From Devosia oryziradicis (GTDB lineage: Bacteria > Pseudomonadota > Alphaproteobacteria > Rhizobiales > Devosiaceae): a stretch of 64,000 nucleotides of DNA. Shown here piece after piece: positions 35,000-43,362 of the stretch (its first letter is position 1; each line of letters opens with the position of its first letter). The stretch lies in contig NZ_CP068047.1 in the NCBI RefSeq assembly GCF_016698645.1, positions 558,001 through 622,000 of the forward strand, read 5' to 3'. Below the pieces are notes generated by a model. That model was not told the DNA's origin. It searched no databases and saw nothing but the letters and a program-made list of their open reading frames with translations. The translations under genes were made by a program, and so were the position numbers.

Positions 35000-35665
35000 T
35001 CACCACTGCGGGTTTTCCGCCTTCCATCGTTCCACCTCATCAAGGCTCGTCGCGCCCGCCAGTACGGCCTGATAAATGTGCCAGCTGCCAACCAGCGGTC
35101 CATAGTAGTCCGGCCGGGCTAAGGCCTGGGCCTTGAGACGAAGGATCACGCCCCGATCGGCCCTGGCAAGCTGGGCGATCAGCGCGGCGTCCTTGGTCTG
35201 GCGGATGCCGTAGTCCTTCGGCTCCCAACCCCAGATGTCGGATTTCCAGGCCGTGCCGTCGGGTTCGACGAACTGGATGCCCCAGTAGAGCCCGGCGCCC
35301 AGCGGATGAGGGTCGACATAGTCGTCCCACATCTGCGCCTTGTGGAGGCGGAGGCCAGCGCGTTCGAGCCCGGCATTGAGGTCCGCCAGCATGGCGGCCC
35401 ATTCGATACGATAGCCCGGGTCCACCGGCATGTGGATGTCGATATCAGGCCAGACCATCAGGTCATAGCGGGCGCTGCCGGTCAGCGCACAGGTGCCGAA
35501 GCGCCCGGAGAACAGCTCGCGCCAGCCTGTTGCCGCCAGGATCGTTTCGGCGCGCTGGCGCAACTGATCTGCCATTCGGGCGTAGCCCTCATGGCCTTCT
35601 CGCTTCAAATCGCTCCAGTGGAGCGATTTGTCCTTCGGCCAGCTCGAAGTTTCACGTGAATCCAT
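35000..35665 (-). CDS. Nucleotidyltransferase-fold protein of unknown function
   Basis: A 221-residue protein. GSARYDLMVWPDIDIHM (about residues 65-80) matches the G-S...D-x-D active-site pattern of the polymerase-beta nucleotidyltransferase fold; the rest suggests a stand-alone nucleotidyltransferase, substrate unknown. The first ~30 residues are encoded by a parS-like palindrome (DSRETSS) and the two-hairpin element (KSLHWSDLK...GHEGYARMA), so the original start may be ATG 35575 (MADQLRQ). Both starts are open; no convincing ribosome site decides between them. Confidence 0.6.
   Translation of the reverse strand: MDSRETSSWPKDKSLHWSDLKREGHEGYARMADQLRQRAETILAATGWRELFSGRFGTCALTGSARYDLMVWPDIDIHMPVDPGYRIEWAAMLADLNAGLERAGLRLHKAQMWDDYVDPHPLGAGLYWGIQFVEPDGTAWKSDIWGWEPKDYGIRQTKDAALIAQLARADRGVILRLKAQALARPDYYGPLVGSWHIYQAVLAGATSLDEVERWKAENPQW
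35571..35649. repeat. Two-hairpin palindromic element, copy 2
   Basis: Second copy of the element at 6234-6313. It has the same 25-bp palindrome with 12-base arms (CAAATCGCTCCA/TGGAGCGATTTG, 35608-35632), conserved flanks on one side, and a neighbouring hairpin GGGC-TAC-GCCC whose stem has changed in a compensating way from GAGC-TAC-GCTC in copy 1. Confidence 0.75.
35649..35662. promoter_or_regulatory. parS-like site (GTTTCACGTGAATC)
   Basis: One mismatch to GTTTCACGTGAAAC. Rightmost site of the cluster, at the 5' end of the nucleotidyltransferase-like gene and adjoining the palindromic element. Confidence 0.55.
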
Positions 35666-35680
35666 CGGTCTCCTCCAACG

Positions 35681-35711
35681 AAAAAGCCCGGCCACCTTGC
35701 GGGGCCGGGCT
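35681..35711 (-). terminator. Rho-independent terminator of rplS
   Basis: Read on the minus strand: AGCCCGGCC stem, short loop, GGCCGGGCT, then TTTTT. Ends the rimM-trmD-rplS transcript 40 bp after the rplS stop. Confidence 0.9.
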
Positions 35712-35751
35712 CTGAATTTGCTTCAGGCAAGGGCGGGTATGGAACCCGGGA

Positions 35752-36303
35752 TTATTCTGCCTTGGGGGCTTCTTCTGCAGCGGCAGCCTGCTCGGCGGCG
35801 GCAGCAGCGGCTGCGGCTTCCGCATCCTTGGCGGCCTGCTCGGCGGCAAAAGCCTCGGCAGCAGCGATCTTCTCGGCTTCACGGGCTTCGCGAGCAGCTT
35901 GGGCCGCTTCGCGTTCGCCTGCCTCGATCTTCTTGGTGCGCGAATTGGTCGATTCGAAAATACGCGCCGACTTACCGCGACGATCGCGCAGGTAGTAGAG
36001 CTTGGCGCGACGGACCTTACCGCGCTTGAGGACTTCGATGGACGCCACGTTCGGGGAATAGAGCGGGAATACGCGTTCCACGCCTTCGCCGTACGAAATC
36101 TTGCGGACGGTGAACGAAGAGGTGATGCCACCGCCGGTGACGGCGATCACGACGCCTTCATAGGCCTGCAGGCGTTCCTTGTCGCCTTCACGGATCTTGA
36201 CCCACACCTTGATGGTGTCGCCATGGGTGAATTCGGGGAGTTCGCGCTTGGCGGCGAGGGCGGCAACCTGCTCGGCCTCGATCTGCTGGATGATATTGGA
36301 CAT
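35752..36303 (-). CDS. rplS: 50S ribosomal protein L19 with long Ala/Glu-rich tail
   Basis: Large-subunit ribosomal protein at the 30S-50S interface. The first ~120 residues are a normal L19 ([29 protein letters not shown]). The protein is 183 residues, against 115 in E. coli; the extra ~60 residues are almost entirely Ala, Glu, Lys and Gln and should form a charged helix. Such tails occur in alphaproteobacterial L19. Clear terminator downstream; a candidate promoter of its own lies in the 184-bp gap to trmD. Confidence 0.95.
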   Translation of the reverse strand: MSNIIQQIEAEQVAALAAKRELPEFTHGDTIKVWVKIREGDKERLQAYEGVVIAVTGGGITSSFTVRKISYGEGVERVFPLYSPNVASIEVLKRGKVRRAKLYYLRDRRGKSARIFESTNSRTKKIEAGEREAAQAAREAREAEKIAAAEAFAAEQAAKDAEAAAAAAAAEQAAAAEEAPKAE

Positions 36304-36447
36304 GTCGATTCCGTTCTGAATCTTTTCGAAGGAGCGTTTATCGGGCCTCTCGGCTCGTCGCCCGGTCTTGGTTGGTAACGGAGGTTGGTCGTCTTTTTAT
36401 TGATGCGAAGCGGGTCCGATTAGCCCGGCGACGCGGATAGTGGCGCG

Positions 36448-36476
36448 GCTATAGGGGAATTTTGCCCCAGAGTCTA
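36448..36476 (-). promoter_or_regulatory. Candidate rplS promoter
   Basis: On the minus strand TAGACT (-35-like), a 17-bp spacer and TATAGC (-10-like) lie about 150 bp before rplS. It would overlap the end of the trmD transcript. Confidence 0.3.
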
Positions 36477-36487
36477 GGGTTTTGCCG

Positions 36488-37171
36488 CTACTTCTTGAGC
36501 AGGTCCGGCCGTCGCGCCGCGGTCAGCGCCTGGCTCTGCTCCTGGCGCCAGCTGGCGATCCTGCCGTGGTCACCCGAGGTCAGCACACCGGGGATGTCGA
36601 CGCCCTCAAAGCTCTGCGGGCGGGTATATTGCGGATATTCCAGGAGCCCGTTTTCGAAGCTCTCGTCGGCATGGCTCTCCGCCTTGCCCAGGACGCCCGG
36701 GATCAATCGCACCACCGCTTCCAGCAGCACCATGGCGGCCACTTCGCCGCCCGCCAACACATAGTCGCCGATGGAGATTTCCTCGAGCCCGCGGGTATCG
36801 ATGACGCGCTGGTCGATGCCTTCGAAGCGCCCGCAAATGATGACGGCCCCCGGTCCCAGGGCCAGTTCGCGGGCACGCGCCTGGGTCAGCGTCGTGCCGC
36901 GCGGCGACATCAGGATGCGGGGCCGCGCGTCGCCCAGGGGTGAGACGGTGTCGATGGCCCTGGCCAGGATATCGGGCTTGAGCACCATGCCGGCGCCGCC
37001 GCCCGAGGGCGTATCGTCAACCGTGCGGTGGCGGTCGGTGGCGAAGTCGCGCAGCTGAGTGACCTGGAGCGACCACAGGCCTTCGGCCAGCCCGCGCCCG
37101 AGGACCGAGGCGCCGAGCGTACCGGGAAAAAGCTCGGGAAAGAGGGTGATAATGGCGGCCGAAAAGCTCAA
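36488..37171 (-). CDS. trmD: tRNA (guanine37-N1)-methyltransferase
   Basis: Methylates G37 next to the anticodon, preventing frameshifting. The 227-residue SPOUT protein has the trefoil-knot segments [12 protein letters not shown] and [13 protein letters not shown], and the N-terminal TLFPELFPG. It overlaps rimM by ATGA. In this order trmD usually sits in ffh-rpsP-rimM-trmD-rplS; ffh and rpsP are not here. Confidence 0.96.
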   Translation of the reverse strand: MSFSAAIITLFPELFPGTLGASVLGRGLAEGLWSLQVTQLRDFATDRHRTVDDTPSGGGAGMVLKPDILARAIDTVSPLGDARPRILMSPRGTTLTQARARELALGPGAVIICGRFEGIDQRVIDTRGLEEISIGDYVLAGGEVAAMVLLEAVVRLIPGVLGKAESHADESFENGLLEYPQYTRPQSFEGVDIPGVLTSGDHGRIASWRQEQSQALTAARRPDLLKK

Positions 37172-37704
37172 TCGGGCTCTTCCTCACCCTCTTCGGCATC
37201 GAGCGGCACCACAATGGTCAAAAAGCCATCGGCGACGCTGACATGCGGCACCACGGCCTTGGTGAAGGGATAGAGGTAGGTGTCACCGCTTTGCGGATCG
37301 CGAATTTCAATAAGGTCGCCAGCGCCAAAATTGGGGACGGCCGATACCTTGCCGATCACCACCCCGCTTTCGAGCCGCGCCTCGAGCCCGATCAGGTCGG
37401 CATGGTAGAAGTCGTCCTCGTCCTCGGTCTCGGGCAGCTTATGGCGGTCAACGAACAGGCTGACGCCATTGAGCTGTTCGGCGGCATTGCGGTCGGAAAC
37501 GCCCTTGATGTGAGCGATGACCACATTTTTCTGCAGGCGCACCGAGGTCAGGGTGACCGTGAGGCCCGGTCGGTCGGTGTCGAGCGGACCATAGCTGCCG
37601 ATCGCCTCGGGATCCTGAGTATGGGTGGCGATGCGCACCTGGCCCTTGATGCCATGGGCGGCGCCGATCTGGCCCAGGAAAATCTTGTTGGGTTTGTCGT
37701 TCAT
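37168..37704 (-). CDS. rimM: Ribosome maturation factor RimM
   Basis: Binds S19 and helps 30S head assembly. The 178-residue protein has the N-terminal barrel starting [16 protein letters not shown] and the C-terminal PRC-barrel with HADLIGLE and PFTKAVVP, ending in an acidic EEGEEEP tail. First visible gene of the leftward rimM-trmD-rplS unit; its promoter must lie within the 116 bp before the divergent hypothetical gene. Confidence 0.94.
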   Translation of the reverse strand: MNDKPNKIFLGQIGAAHGIKGQVRIATHTQDPEAIGSYGPLDTDRPGLTVTLTSVRLQKNVVIAHIKGVSDRNAAEQLNGVSLFVDRHKLPETEDEDDFYHADLIGLEARLESGVVIGKVSAVPNFGAGDLIEIRDPQSGDTYLYPFTKAVVPHVSVADGFLTIVVPLDAEEGEEEPD

Positions 37705-37820
37705 GCTCGCTCCGCCAGCTTTGACAGCGTCTTAGCAGGCGCCGGGCATGTTGGGAATGTCGCGGGAACCAAGCGTGGCAGGCGGCATTTGTGGATCAAG
37801 ATCAGCAGGAGCAACGCCCC

Positions 37821-38120
37821 ATGGCCAAGACACTCACCAATCGCGACGATATCCGCCAGTGGGCCGAGGCCAGGGGCGGCAATCCGATGCTGATGGACAC
37901 GCCAGACGGGACCGGCACCCATACCCTGCTGCAGCTGACCTTTGGCCAGCACGCCATCAATACCGATGGCAATGAGGGACCCGACCGGATCGGGGGCTTC
38001 CACCTGGTGAGCTGGGAAGAATGGTTTGACGCGCTCGACGAGGCCAACCTGGCCTTGCGCGTCTCGGATGATCCGGCGGGTGGCAACGAGGCCGAGTTCG
38101 AATTCGTGCCGCGCGGCTGA
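37821..38120 (+). CDS. Conserved-looking hypothetical protein
   Basis: A 99-residue soluble, acidic protein I do not recognise. It begins MAKTLTNRDDIRQWAEARGG and contains a central GFHLVSWEEWFDALDEANLAL segment; the short length, tryptophans and mixed alpha/beta pattern suggest one small folded domain. ATG 37821 follows an AGGAG ribosome site. It stands where ffh-rpsP often precede rimM, on the opposite strand. Codon usage looks like the neighbours. Confidence 0.7.
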   Translation: MAKTLTNRDDIRQWAEARGGNPMLMDTPDGTGTHTLLQLTFGQHAINTDGNEGPDRIGGFHLVSWEEWFDALDEANLALRVSDDPAGGNEAEFEFVPRG

Positions 38121-38144
38121 TCGGAGGGCCGCGCATAGCGCCCG

Positions 38145-38573
38145 CTATTCCGCGTCGGCGGCCGCTTCGATGGCTTCCATATCCTCGTCGGAGAAGCCGA
38201 AATGGTGGCCCAGCTCGTGGATCAGCACGTGGGTGACGACTTCGCCCAAGGTGTTGTCGTCGTTCTCGGCCCAGTAGTCGAGAATGGCGCGGCGGTAGAG
38301 GTAGACGGTATTGGGCAGTTGGCCGGTTTGCGGCATGGCGCCGTCCTCGGTCATGCCGATGCCGGAAAACAGGCCCATCAGCTCGAACGGGCTCTCCATG
38401 CCGAAGCCCTCAAGCACGTCATCCTCGGCGAATTCGGCGACCGAGCAGGTCACCTCCGCCGCGAGCGACTTGAAGGGTTCGGGCAGCTCGCGCAAGGCTT
38501 GGCTCGCGAGAGCTTCGATGTCATCGAGGGTGGGCGCGAAGCGCGCCCCCCAGTCGGCGTGACTTACTGCCAC
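38145..38573 (-). CDS. Metallopeptidase family protein (zincin-like, HExxH)
   Basis: A 142-residue putative zinc protease of the small DUF1025-type zincin family. The zinc motif is [11 protein letters not shown] near the C-terminus, with glutamate as the expected catalytic base and the third ligand in the following FSDEDM. No signal peptide is visible, so it should be cytosolic. It starts with GTG 38573, overlapping the leuC stop by ten bases; an earlier open stretch is leuC in another frame. Confidence 0.85.
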   Translation of the reverse strand: MAVSHADWGARFAPTLDDIEALASQALRELPEPFKSLAAEVTCSVAEFAEDDVLEGFGMESPFELMGLFSGIGMTEDGAMPQTGQLPNTVYLYRRAILDYWAENDDNTLGEVVTHVLIHELGHHFGFSDEDMEAIEAAADAE

Positions 38574-39970
38574 TCGCGGATATCGACGAAGTGGCCGGCA
38601 ATCGCGGCGGCGGCGGCCATGGCGGGCGACACCAGGTGGGTGCGGCCCTTGAAGCCCTGGCGGCCCTCGAAATTGCGGTTGGAGGTCGAGGCGCAGCGTT
38701 CCTGCGGCTTGAGCTTGTCCGGGTTCATGGCCAGGCACATCGAGCAGCCCGGCTCACGCCATTCAAAGCCGGCATTGATGAACACGGTATGGAGCCCCTC
38801 GGCTTCGGCCTGATCCTTGACCAGGCCCGAGCCCGGCACGACCATGGCGTTGACGCCCGAGGCCACCTTGCGGTCGCCGATGACGGCCGCGGCAGCGCGC
38901 AGGTCTTCGATGCGGCCATTGGTGCAGGAGCCGATGAAGATGCGCTCGACCGGGATATCGGTGATCTTGGTGCCGGGCTTGAGGCCCATATAGTCGAGGG
39001 CCCGCCACTTGGAGGCGCGCTTGTTCTCGTCCTGTATGTCATCGGGGTTGGGCACGACGCCGGTGACCGAGATCACGTCCTCGGGCGAGGAGCCCCAGGA
39101 GACGATGGGCGGGAGCTTGGCGGCGTCGAGGATGACGACCTTGTCGTAATGGGCGCCTTCGTCGGACTTCAGCGTCTTCCAATAGTCGAGCGCCATGTCC
39201 CAGGCCTTGCCCTTGGGCGCGCGGTTGCGGCCCTTCACGTATTCGAAGGTCTTTTCGTCCGGGGCGATCAGGCCAGCGCGGGCGCCGCCCTCGATGGTCA
39301 TGTTGCAGACCGTCATGCGGCCTTCCATGGACAGCGACTCGATGGCTTCGCCAGCAAATTCGATGACGTGGCCGTTGCCGCCGGCGGTGCCGATCTCGCC
39401 GATGATGGCAAGGATGATGTCCTTGGCGGTGACATGCGGCGGCAGCTTGCCGTCCACGCGCACCAGCATATTCTTGGCCTTCTGCTGGATCAGCGTCTGG
39501 GTGGCCAGCACATGCTCGACTTCCGAGGTGCCAATGCCGTGGGCCAGCGCGCCGAAGGCGCCATGGGTCGAGGTATGCGAGTCGCCGCAGACAATGGTCA
39601 TGCCGGGGAGGGTGAAGCCCTGCTCGGGGCCGACGATGTGGACGATGCCCTGGCGCTTGTCGAAGGGGTCGAAATATTCGATGCCGAAATCGCGGGTATT
39701 CTCGGCGAGAGCCGCGATCTGGATGGCGCTTTCCGGATCGGGATTGGGCAGCGACCGATCGGTGGTGGGCACGTTGTGGTCGACAACGGCCAGGGTGCGC
39801 TCGGGGTGGCGCACCTTGCGGTTGTTCATGCGGAGGCCTTCGAAGGCCTGGGGGCTGGTGACTTCATGCACCAGGTGCCGGTCGATATAGAGCAGCGAGG
39901 TGCCGTCCTCGTTGTTCTGGACCAGATGGTCGTCCCAGATCTTGTCGTAAAGCGTGCGGGCCTTGGTCAT
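38564..39970 (-). CDS. leuC: 3-isopropylmalate dehydratase large subunit
   Basis: Aconitase-family 4Fe-4S enzyme of leucine synthesis. The 468-residue protein has the cluster cysteines in [12 protein letters not shown] and [10 protein letters not shown], and the substrate-binding DSHT and GSGLV segments. The partner leuD is not in the window. Preceded upstream by a perfect 9-bp hairpin (40035-40058) and followed with overlap by the metallopeptidase gene. Confidence 0.96.
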   Translation of the reverse strand: MTKARTLYDKIWDDHLVQNNEDGTSLLYIDRHLVHEVTSPQAFEGLRMNNRKVRHPERTLAVVDHNVPTTDRSLPNPDPESAIQIAALAENTRDFGIEYFDPFDKRQGIVHIVGPEQGFTLPGMTIVCGDSHTSTHGAFGALAHGIGTSEVEHVLATQTLIQQKAKNMLVRVDGKLPPHVTAKDIILAIIGEIGTAGGNGHVIEFAGEAIESLSMEGRMTVCNMTIEGGARAGLIAPDEKTFEYVKGRNRAPKGKAWDMALDYWKTLKSDEGAHYDKVVILDAAKLPPIVSWGSSPEDVISVTGVVPNPDDIQDENKRASKWRALDYMGLKPGTKITDIPVERIFIGSCTNGRIEDLRAAAAVIGDRKVASGVNAMVVPGSGLVKDQAEAEGLHTVFINAGFEWREPGCSMCLAMNPDKLKPQERCASTSNRNFEGRQGFKGRTHLVSPAMAAAAAIAGHFVDIREWQ

Positions 39971-40034
39971 AGCTCTATTCCGGCAGGGAAAGTTTGGAGT
40001 GGTTCTAAGCCGGGAAGGGCGTGGCGGTCAAGCA

Positions 40035-40058
40035 GAACCGTACTCACGGGTACGGTTC
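40035..40058. other. Perfect hairpin between flippase and leuC
   Basis: GAACCGTAC (40035-40043) and GTACGGTTC (40050-40058) with a 6-base loop. It lies just after the flippase stop and about 65 bp before leuC, both leftward. T-poor after the stem, so either a weak terminator or part of the leuC leader. Confidence 0.6.
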
Positions 40059-40060
40059 GT

Positions 40061-41401
40061 TTAACCGGCGCGGCGAATGGCAAAAATGCCCAGCAAGCTG
40101 GTGTCAAGACCGATGCGGAAGCGGCACCAGAGCGCGATGGCCACCTGGGCCAGGATGCGCGCGCCCATATTGGCGGCCGCGGCGCCGACAATGCCGAAGA
40201 CCGGGATAACCGCGATCTGCACCAGGAAGCCCAGGCCCATGATGACGCCGAAAATAGCGACATAGGCGCGCTCGTGGCCGGTCATCATCATGACGATCTT
40301 GGACGGGCCGGTGGCAGCGTCGAACAGGAGGCCCAGCGAGAGCAGCACCAGCACCAGCGTCGCCTCGGCATAGGCCGGGCCGAAGAGGCTGAGGATCCAC
40401 TCGCCACCGAGGACAAAGGCGGCAAAGACCACCAGCGAGAAGGCGAAGCCGGCGCCCGCTCCCAGGGCAGTGATGGCCTGGGCCTGGCGCATTTCGCCGG
40501 CATGGAAATGGCGCGCCACCATGGGTGCGATGACCAGTTCGATGGCGAAGGTGAAGAGCGTCATGAGGCCCGCGGTGCGGAAAGCGTTGAAGTAGAGGCC
40601 CGAGCTTTCAAGATCGAGCATCAGGCCGACCAGGATCACGTCCGCATTGAGCGCGAAGGTCTCGATCAGCGCGCCCAGCATCAGCCAGCGGCTGATGCCG
40701 CCCCAGCTCGTCCAGTAGCCGCTGACGCCCTCCCGGGTGGGCGCCAGCACATAGCCGGTGCGCCGCGCCTGCCAGAACTGCAGGGCGAGCATGCCGGCCA
40801 GCAGCGCCGCTGACAGCACCAGCGCATCGGCGCCGCTGAGCACCACGCCCAAGGCAAAGAGGCCGAGCACCACGGCCGGCAAGGCCAGGCGCCAGAAGAT
40901 GTCGCGCGGCACCAGCGCCGTCCACAGCGAGCCCTGGGCGCGCAATGCGGAGGAATTGTATTCCGCCAGTGCCATGGGCAGGACCAGGAAGGCCGCACCA
41001 TAGACGTGGTTGGCCGTTTGATCGAAACTGATGACCTGAACGGTGGCAAAGGCGACGACGCAGAGCAGCAGGGCAGTGACGATGCTGGCGCCGATGGTCA
41101 GGGTCGAGCCGGCGCGGACCGCCAGCTTGGCGGCATCGGGCTTGCCGGCGACCGTCTCCTGCGACCACAGGCGCAGGATGGCCAGCGGCTGGCCGATGCC
41201 GGCACCGATGGCCAGCACGGTGGCCAGAGCCAGGCCAAAGGCGAAGCGGCCATATTCGCTCGGGCTCATCGTGCGCGAGAGCACGACATAGGTGAGGTAG
41301 GTGAGGCCCGCCGTCGCCACCTTGATGCCGAGCGATCCGACCGAGCGCCAGAGGCCGGTCCGAAGCAGGGCGCTGAGATCGGCGGGAATGGCTAGACGCA
41401 T
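40061..41401 (-). CDS. Oligosaccharide flippase / polysaccharide export membrane protein
   Basis: A 446-residue integral membrane protein with about 12-14 hydrophobic segments and the N-terminal SRTMSPSEYGRFAFG pattern of the Wzx/polysaccharide transporter superfamily. Such proteins flip lipid-linked oligosaccharides across the inner membrane. No glycosyltransferases or polymerase are nearby, so the substrate is unknown; it stands alone between leuC and purH. Start taken at ATG 41401. Confidence 0.85.
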   Translation of the reverse strand: MRLAIPADLSALLRTGLWRSVGSLGIKVATAGLTYLTYVVLSRTMSPSEYGRFAFGLALATVLAIGAGIGQPLAILRLWSQETVAGKPDAAKLAVRAGSTLTIGASIVTALLLCVVAFATVQVISFDQTANHVYGAAFLVLPMALAEYNSSALRAQGSLWTALVPRDIFWRLALPAVVLGLFALGVVLSGADALVLSAALLAGMLALQFWQARRTGYVLAPTREGVSGYWTSWGGISRWLMLGALIETFALNADVILVGLMLDLESSGLYFNAFRTAGLMTLFTFAIELVIAPMVARHFHAGEMRQAQAITALGAGAGFAFSLVVFAAFVLGGEWILSLFGPAYAEATLVLVLLSLGLLFDAATGPSKIVMMMTGHERAYVAIFGVIMGLGFLVQIAVIPVFGIVGAAAANMGARILAQVAIALWCRFRIGLDTSLLGIFAIRRAG

Positions 41402-41540
41402 GGATGGGCCTCGGATCGTGGCTGCACCACCACGACGCCGGCAATCTGCCATGCCAGTCTTAGGAAGCTCTTACCCAGCGGGATCACCGAATGGTGAGAC
41501 CAGGGCACTCCGCCTCTCCCCGTCGGGGAGATGTGAGACC

Positions 41541-43127
41541 TCAGTGCCGGAAGTGACGCATCCCGGTCATCACCATGGCGATGCCGGCGGCGTCGGCCGC
41601 GGCGATGACTTCGTCGTCGCGCATGGAGCCGCCCGGCTGGATCACCGCGGTGGCACCCGCGGCGACGAGGGCTTCAAGGCCATCGGCAAAGGGAAAGAAG
41701 GCATCCGAGGCGACGACCGAACCCTGCGTCAAGGCGCCGTCAAGACCCGCGGCCTTGGCAGCATCCATCGACTTGCGGTGGCCCGTCAGGGCCGAGTCGA
41801 CGCGCGACATCTGGCCGGCGCCGATGCCGACAGTCGCGCCTGATTTCACGTAGACGATGGCGTTGGACTTGACGTGCTTGGCCACCTTGGCCGCGAGGCG
41901 CAGGTCGGCCATTTCGGCCGCAGTAGGCTGGCGCTTGGTGACGACCTTGAGGTCGCAATCATCAACATTGCGGTTGTCGCGCGACTGGACCAGCAGGCCG
42001 CCGGCGACCGACTTGACGACCAGGCCATCGGCCTTCGGGTCGGCAATGCCGCCGGTCAGCAGCAGGCGCAGGTTCTTCTTGGCGGCGATGATGTCCTGGG
42101 CTTCCTGGGTCGCGGAGGGGGCCACGATCACCTCGGTGAAGACCTTGACGATCTCGGTCGCCGTCTGGGCATCGATCTCGCGGTTGGTGGCGACGATGCC
42201 GCCAAAGGCCGAGACGGGATCGGTGCGCAGCGCGTCCTTGTAGGCGGTGACGAGATCGCCGGCCACGGCAACGCCGCAGGGATTGGCATGCTTGATGATG
42301 GCAACGGCAGCGACTTCCGCCGGATCGAATTCGCTGACCAGTTCGAAGGCGGCGTCGGTATCGTTGATGTTGTTGTAGGAGAGGGTCTTGCCCTGCACCT
42401 GGCTTGCCGTCGCGACGCCGGGGCGGTCCTCGCCATTGGCGTAGAAGCCTGCCCACTGATGCGGGTTTTCGCCATAGCGCATGACTTCGCGCAGGGTGCC
42501 GGCGAAGCCGCGATAGCGGATTTCGGGATAGTCGATCGCCTTGGCGAACCAGCTGGAGATGGCGCTGTCATAGGCCGCGGTGCGGGCATAGGCCTTGGCG
42601 GCCAGGCGCTGGCGCAGCTCGAAGGGCACACCGCCGGTCTCGGCGATCGCCGTCAGGATGGCGGGATAGTCGGCTGGGTCGACGACAACCGTCACATAGG
42701 CGTGGTTCTTGGCGGCGGAGCGGACCATGGCCGGGCCGCCGATGTCGATATTCTCTATGATGTCGTCATAGCCGGCGCCGGAGGCAACGGTCTTTTCGAA
42801 GGGGTAGAGGTTGACCGCCACCAGGTCGATGGCGCCGATCTCGTGCTCGGACATGGAGGCGGCGTGGTCGGCCTTGTCGCGCACGGCAAGCAGCCCACCA
42901 TGGACCTTGGGATGGAGGGTCTTGACCCGGCCATCCATCATTTCGGGGAAGCCGGTGAGGTCGGCGATCTCGCGGACGGGAAGGCCGGCATCCTTGATCA
43001 GCTTATGCGTGCCGCCGGTCGACACGAGCTCGACACCCGCGGCCGACAATCCCCTGGCAAATTCGGCCATGCCTGTTTTGTCGAATACCGAAAGCAGCGC
43101 CCGCCCGACCTTGACCGTCTTGCCCAT
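41541..43127 (-). CDS. purH: Bifunctional AICAR formyltransferase / IMP cyclohydrolase
   Basis: Last two steps of de novo IMP synthesis. The 528-residue protein has the N-terminal MGS-like cyclohydrolase domain ([22 protein letters not shown]) and the C-terminal formyltransferase domain with [16 protein letters not shown] and the SDAFFPFAD segment. The start is ATG 43127. It is preceded by a CCTCCCC-family repeat and the heparinase-like gene, as in other Hyphomicrobiales. Confidence 0.96.
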   Translation of the reverse strand: MGKTVKVGRALLSVFDKTGMAEFARGLSAAGVELVSTGGTHKLIKDAGLPVREIADLTGFPEMMDGRVKTLHPKVHGGLLAVRDKADHAASMSEHEIGAIDLVAVNLYPFEKTVASGAGYDDIIENIDIGGPAMVRSAAKNHAYVTVVVDPADYPAILTAIAETGGVPFELRQRLAAKAYARTAAYDSAISSWFAKAIDYPEIRYRGFAGTLREVMRYGENPHQWAGFYANGEDRPGVATASQVQGKTLSYNNINDTDAAFELVSEFDPAEVAAVAIIKHANPCGVAVAGDLVTAYKDALRTDPVSAFGGIVATNREIDAQTATEIVKVFTEVIVAPSATQEAQDIIAAKKNLRLLLTGGIADPKADGLVVKSVAGGLLVQSRDNRNVDDCDLKVVTKRQPTAAEMADLRLAAKVAKHVKSNAIVYVKSGATVGIGAGQMSRVDSALTGHRKSMDAAKAAGLDGALTQGSVVASDAFFPFADGLEALVAAGATAVIQPGGSMRDDEVIAAADAAGIAMVMTGMRHFRH

Positions 43128-43219
43128 GAGGATTTTTTCGCCTGTGATGTGATTTCGGGCGCTCGCTAGCACGAAGCGGGGATGGTGCCAATCGCTGATT
43201 GCGGACCGCTGCGGTGCCG

Positions 43220-43335
43220 TCCCCTCCCCCTTGAGGGGAGGGGTAGGGGTGGGGGTGCTGCGCGTTTCGCGATCTGGGCATTAGTGGAAGCCGCAGCACC
43301 CCCACCCTCGGTCCCTCCCCTCAAGGGGGGAGGGA
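43220..43335. repeat. Intergenic inverted repeat, CCTCCCC family, copy 3
   Basis: Outer arms CCCCTCCCCCTTGAGGGGAG (from 43221) and CCCTCCCCTCAAGGGGGGAG (about 43313-43332) with inner arms GGGGTGGGGGTGCTGCG and CGCAGCACCCCCACCC around a ~30-bp centre. Lies between the heparinase-like gene and purH, so the whole structure is probably transcribed. Confidence 0.75.
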
Positions 43336-43362
43336 GGCGCAAGGTCACTCGCGGTGGTTCAC

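Noticed and set aside
38145..38738. Longer 197-residue version of the metallopeptidase
   Set aside because: The added N-terminal part is leuC read in another frame; a GTG at 38573 gives the expected small zincin.
38591..40813. A 740-codon open frame antisense to leuC and the flippase gene
   Set aside because: High GC leaves the opposite frames open; the protein is low-complexity, lacks family patterns, and lies over genes with clear homology.
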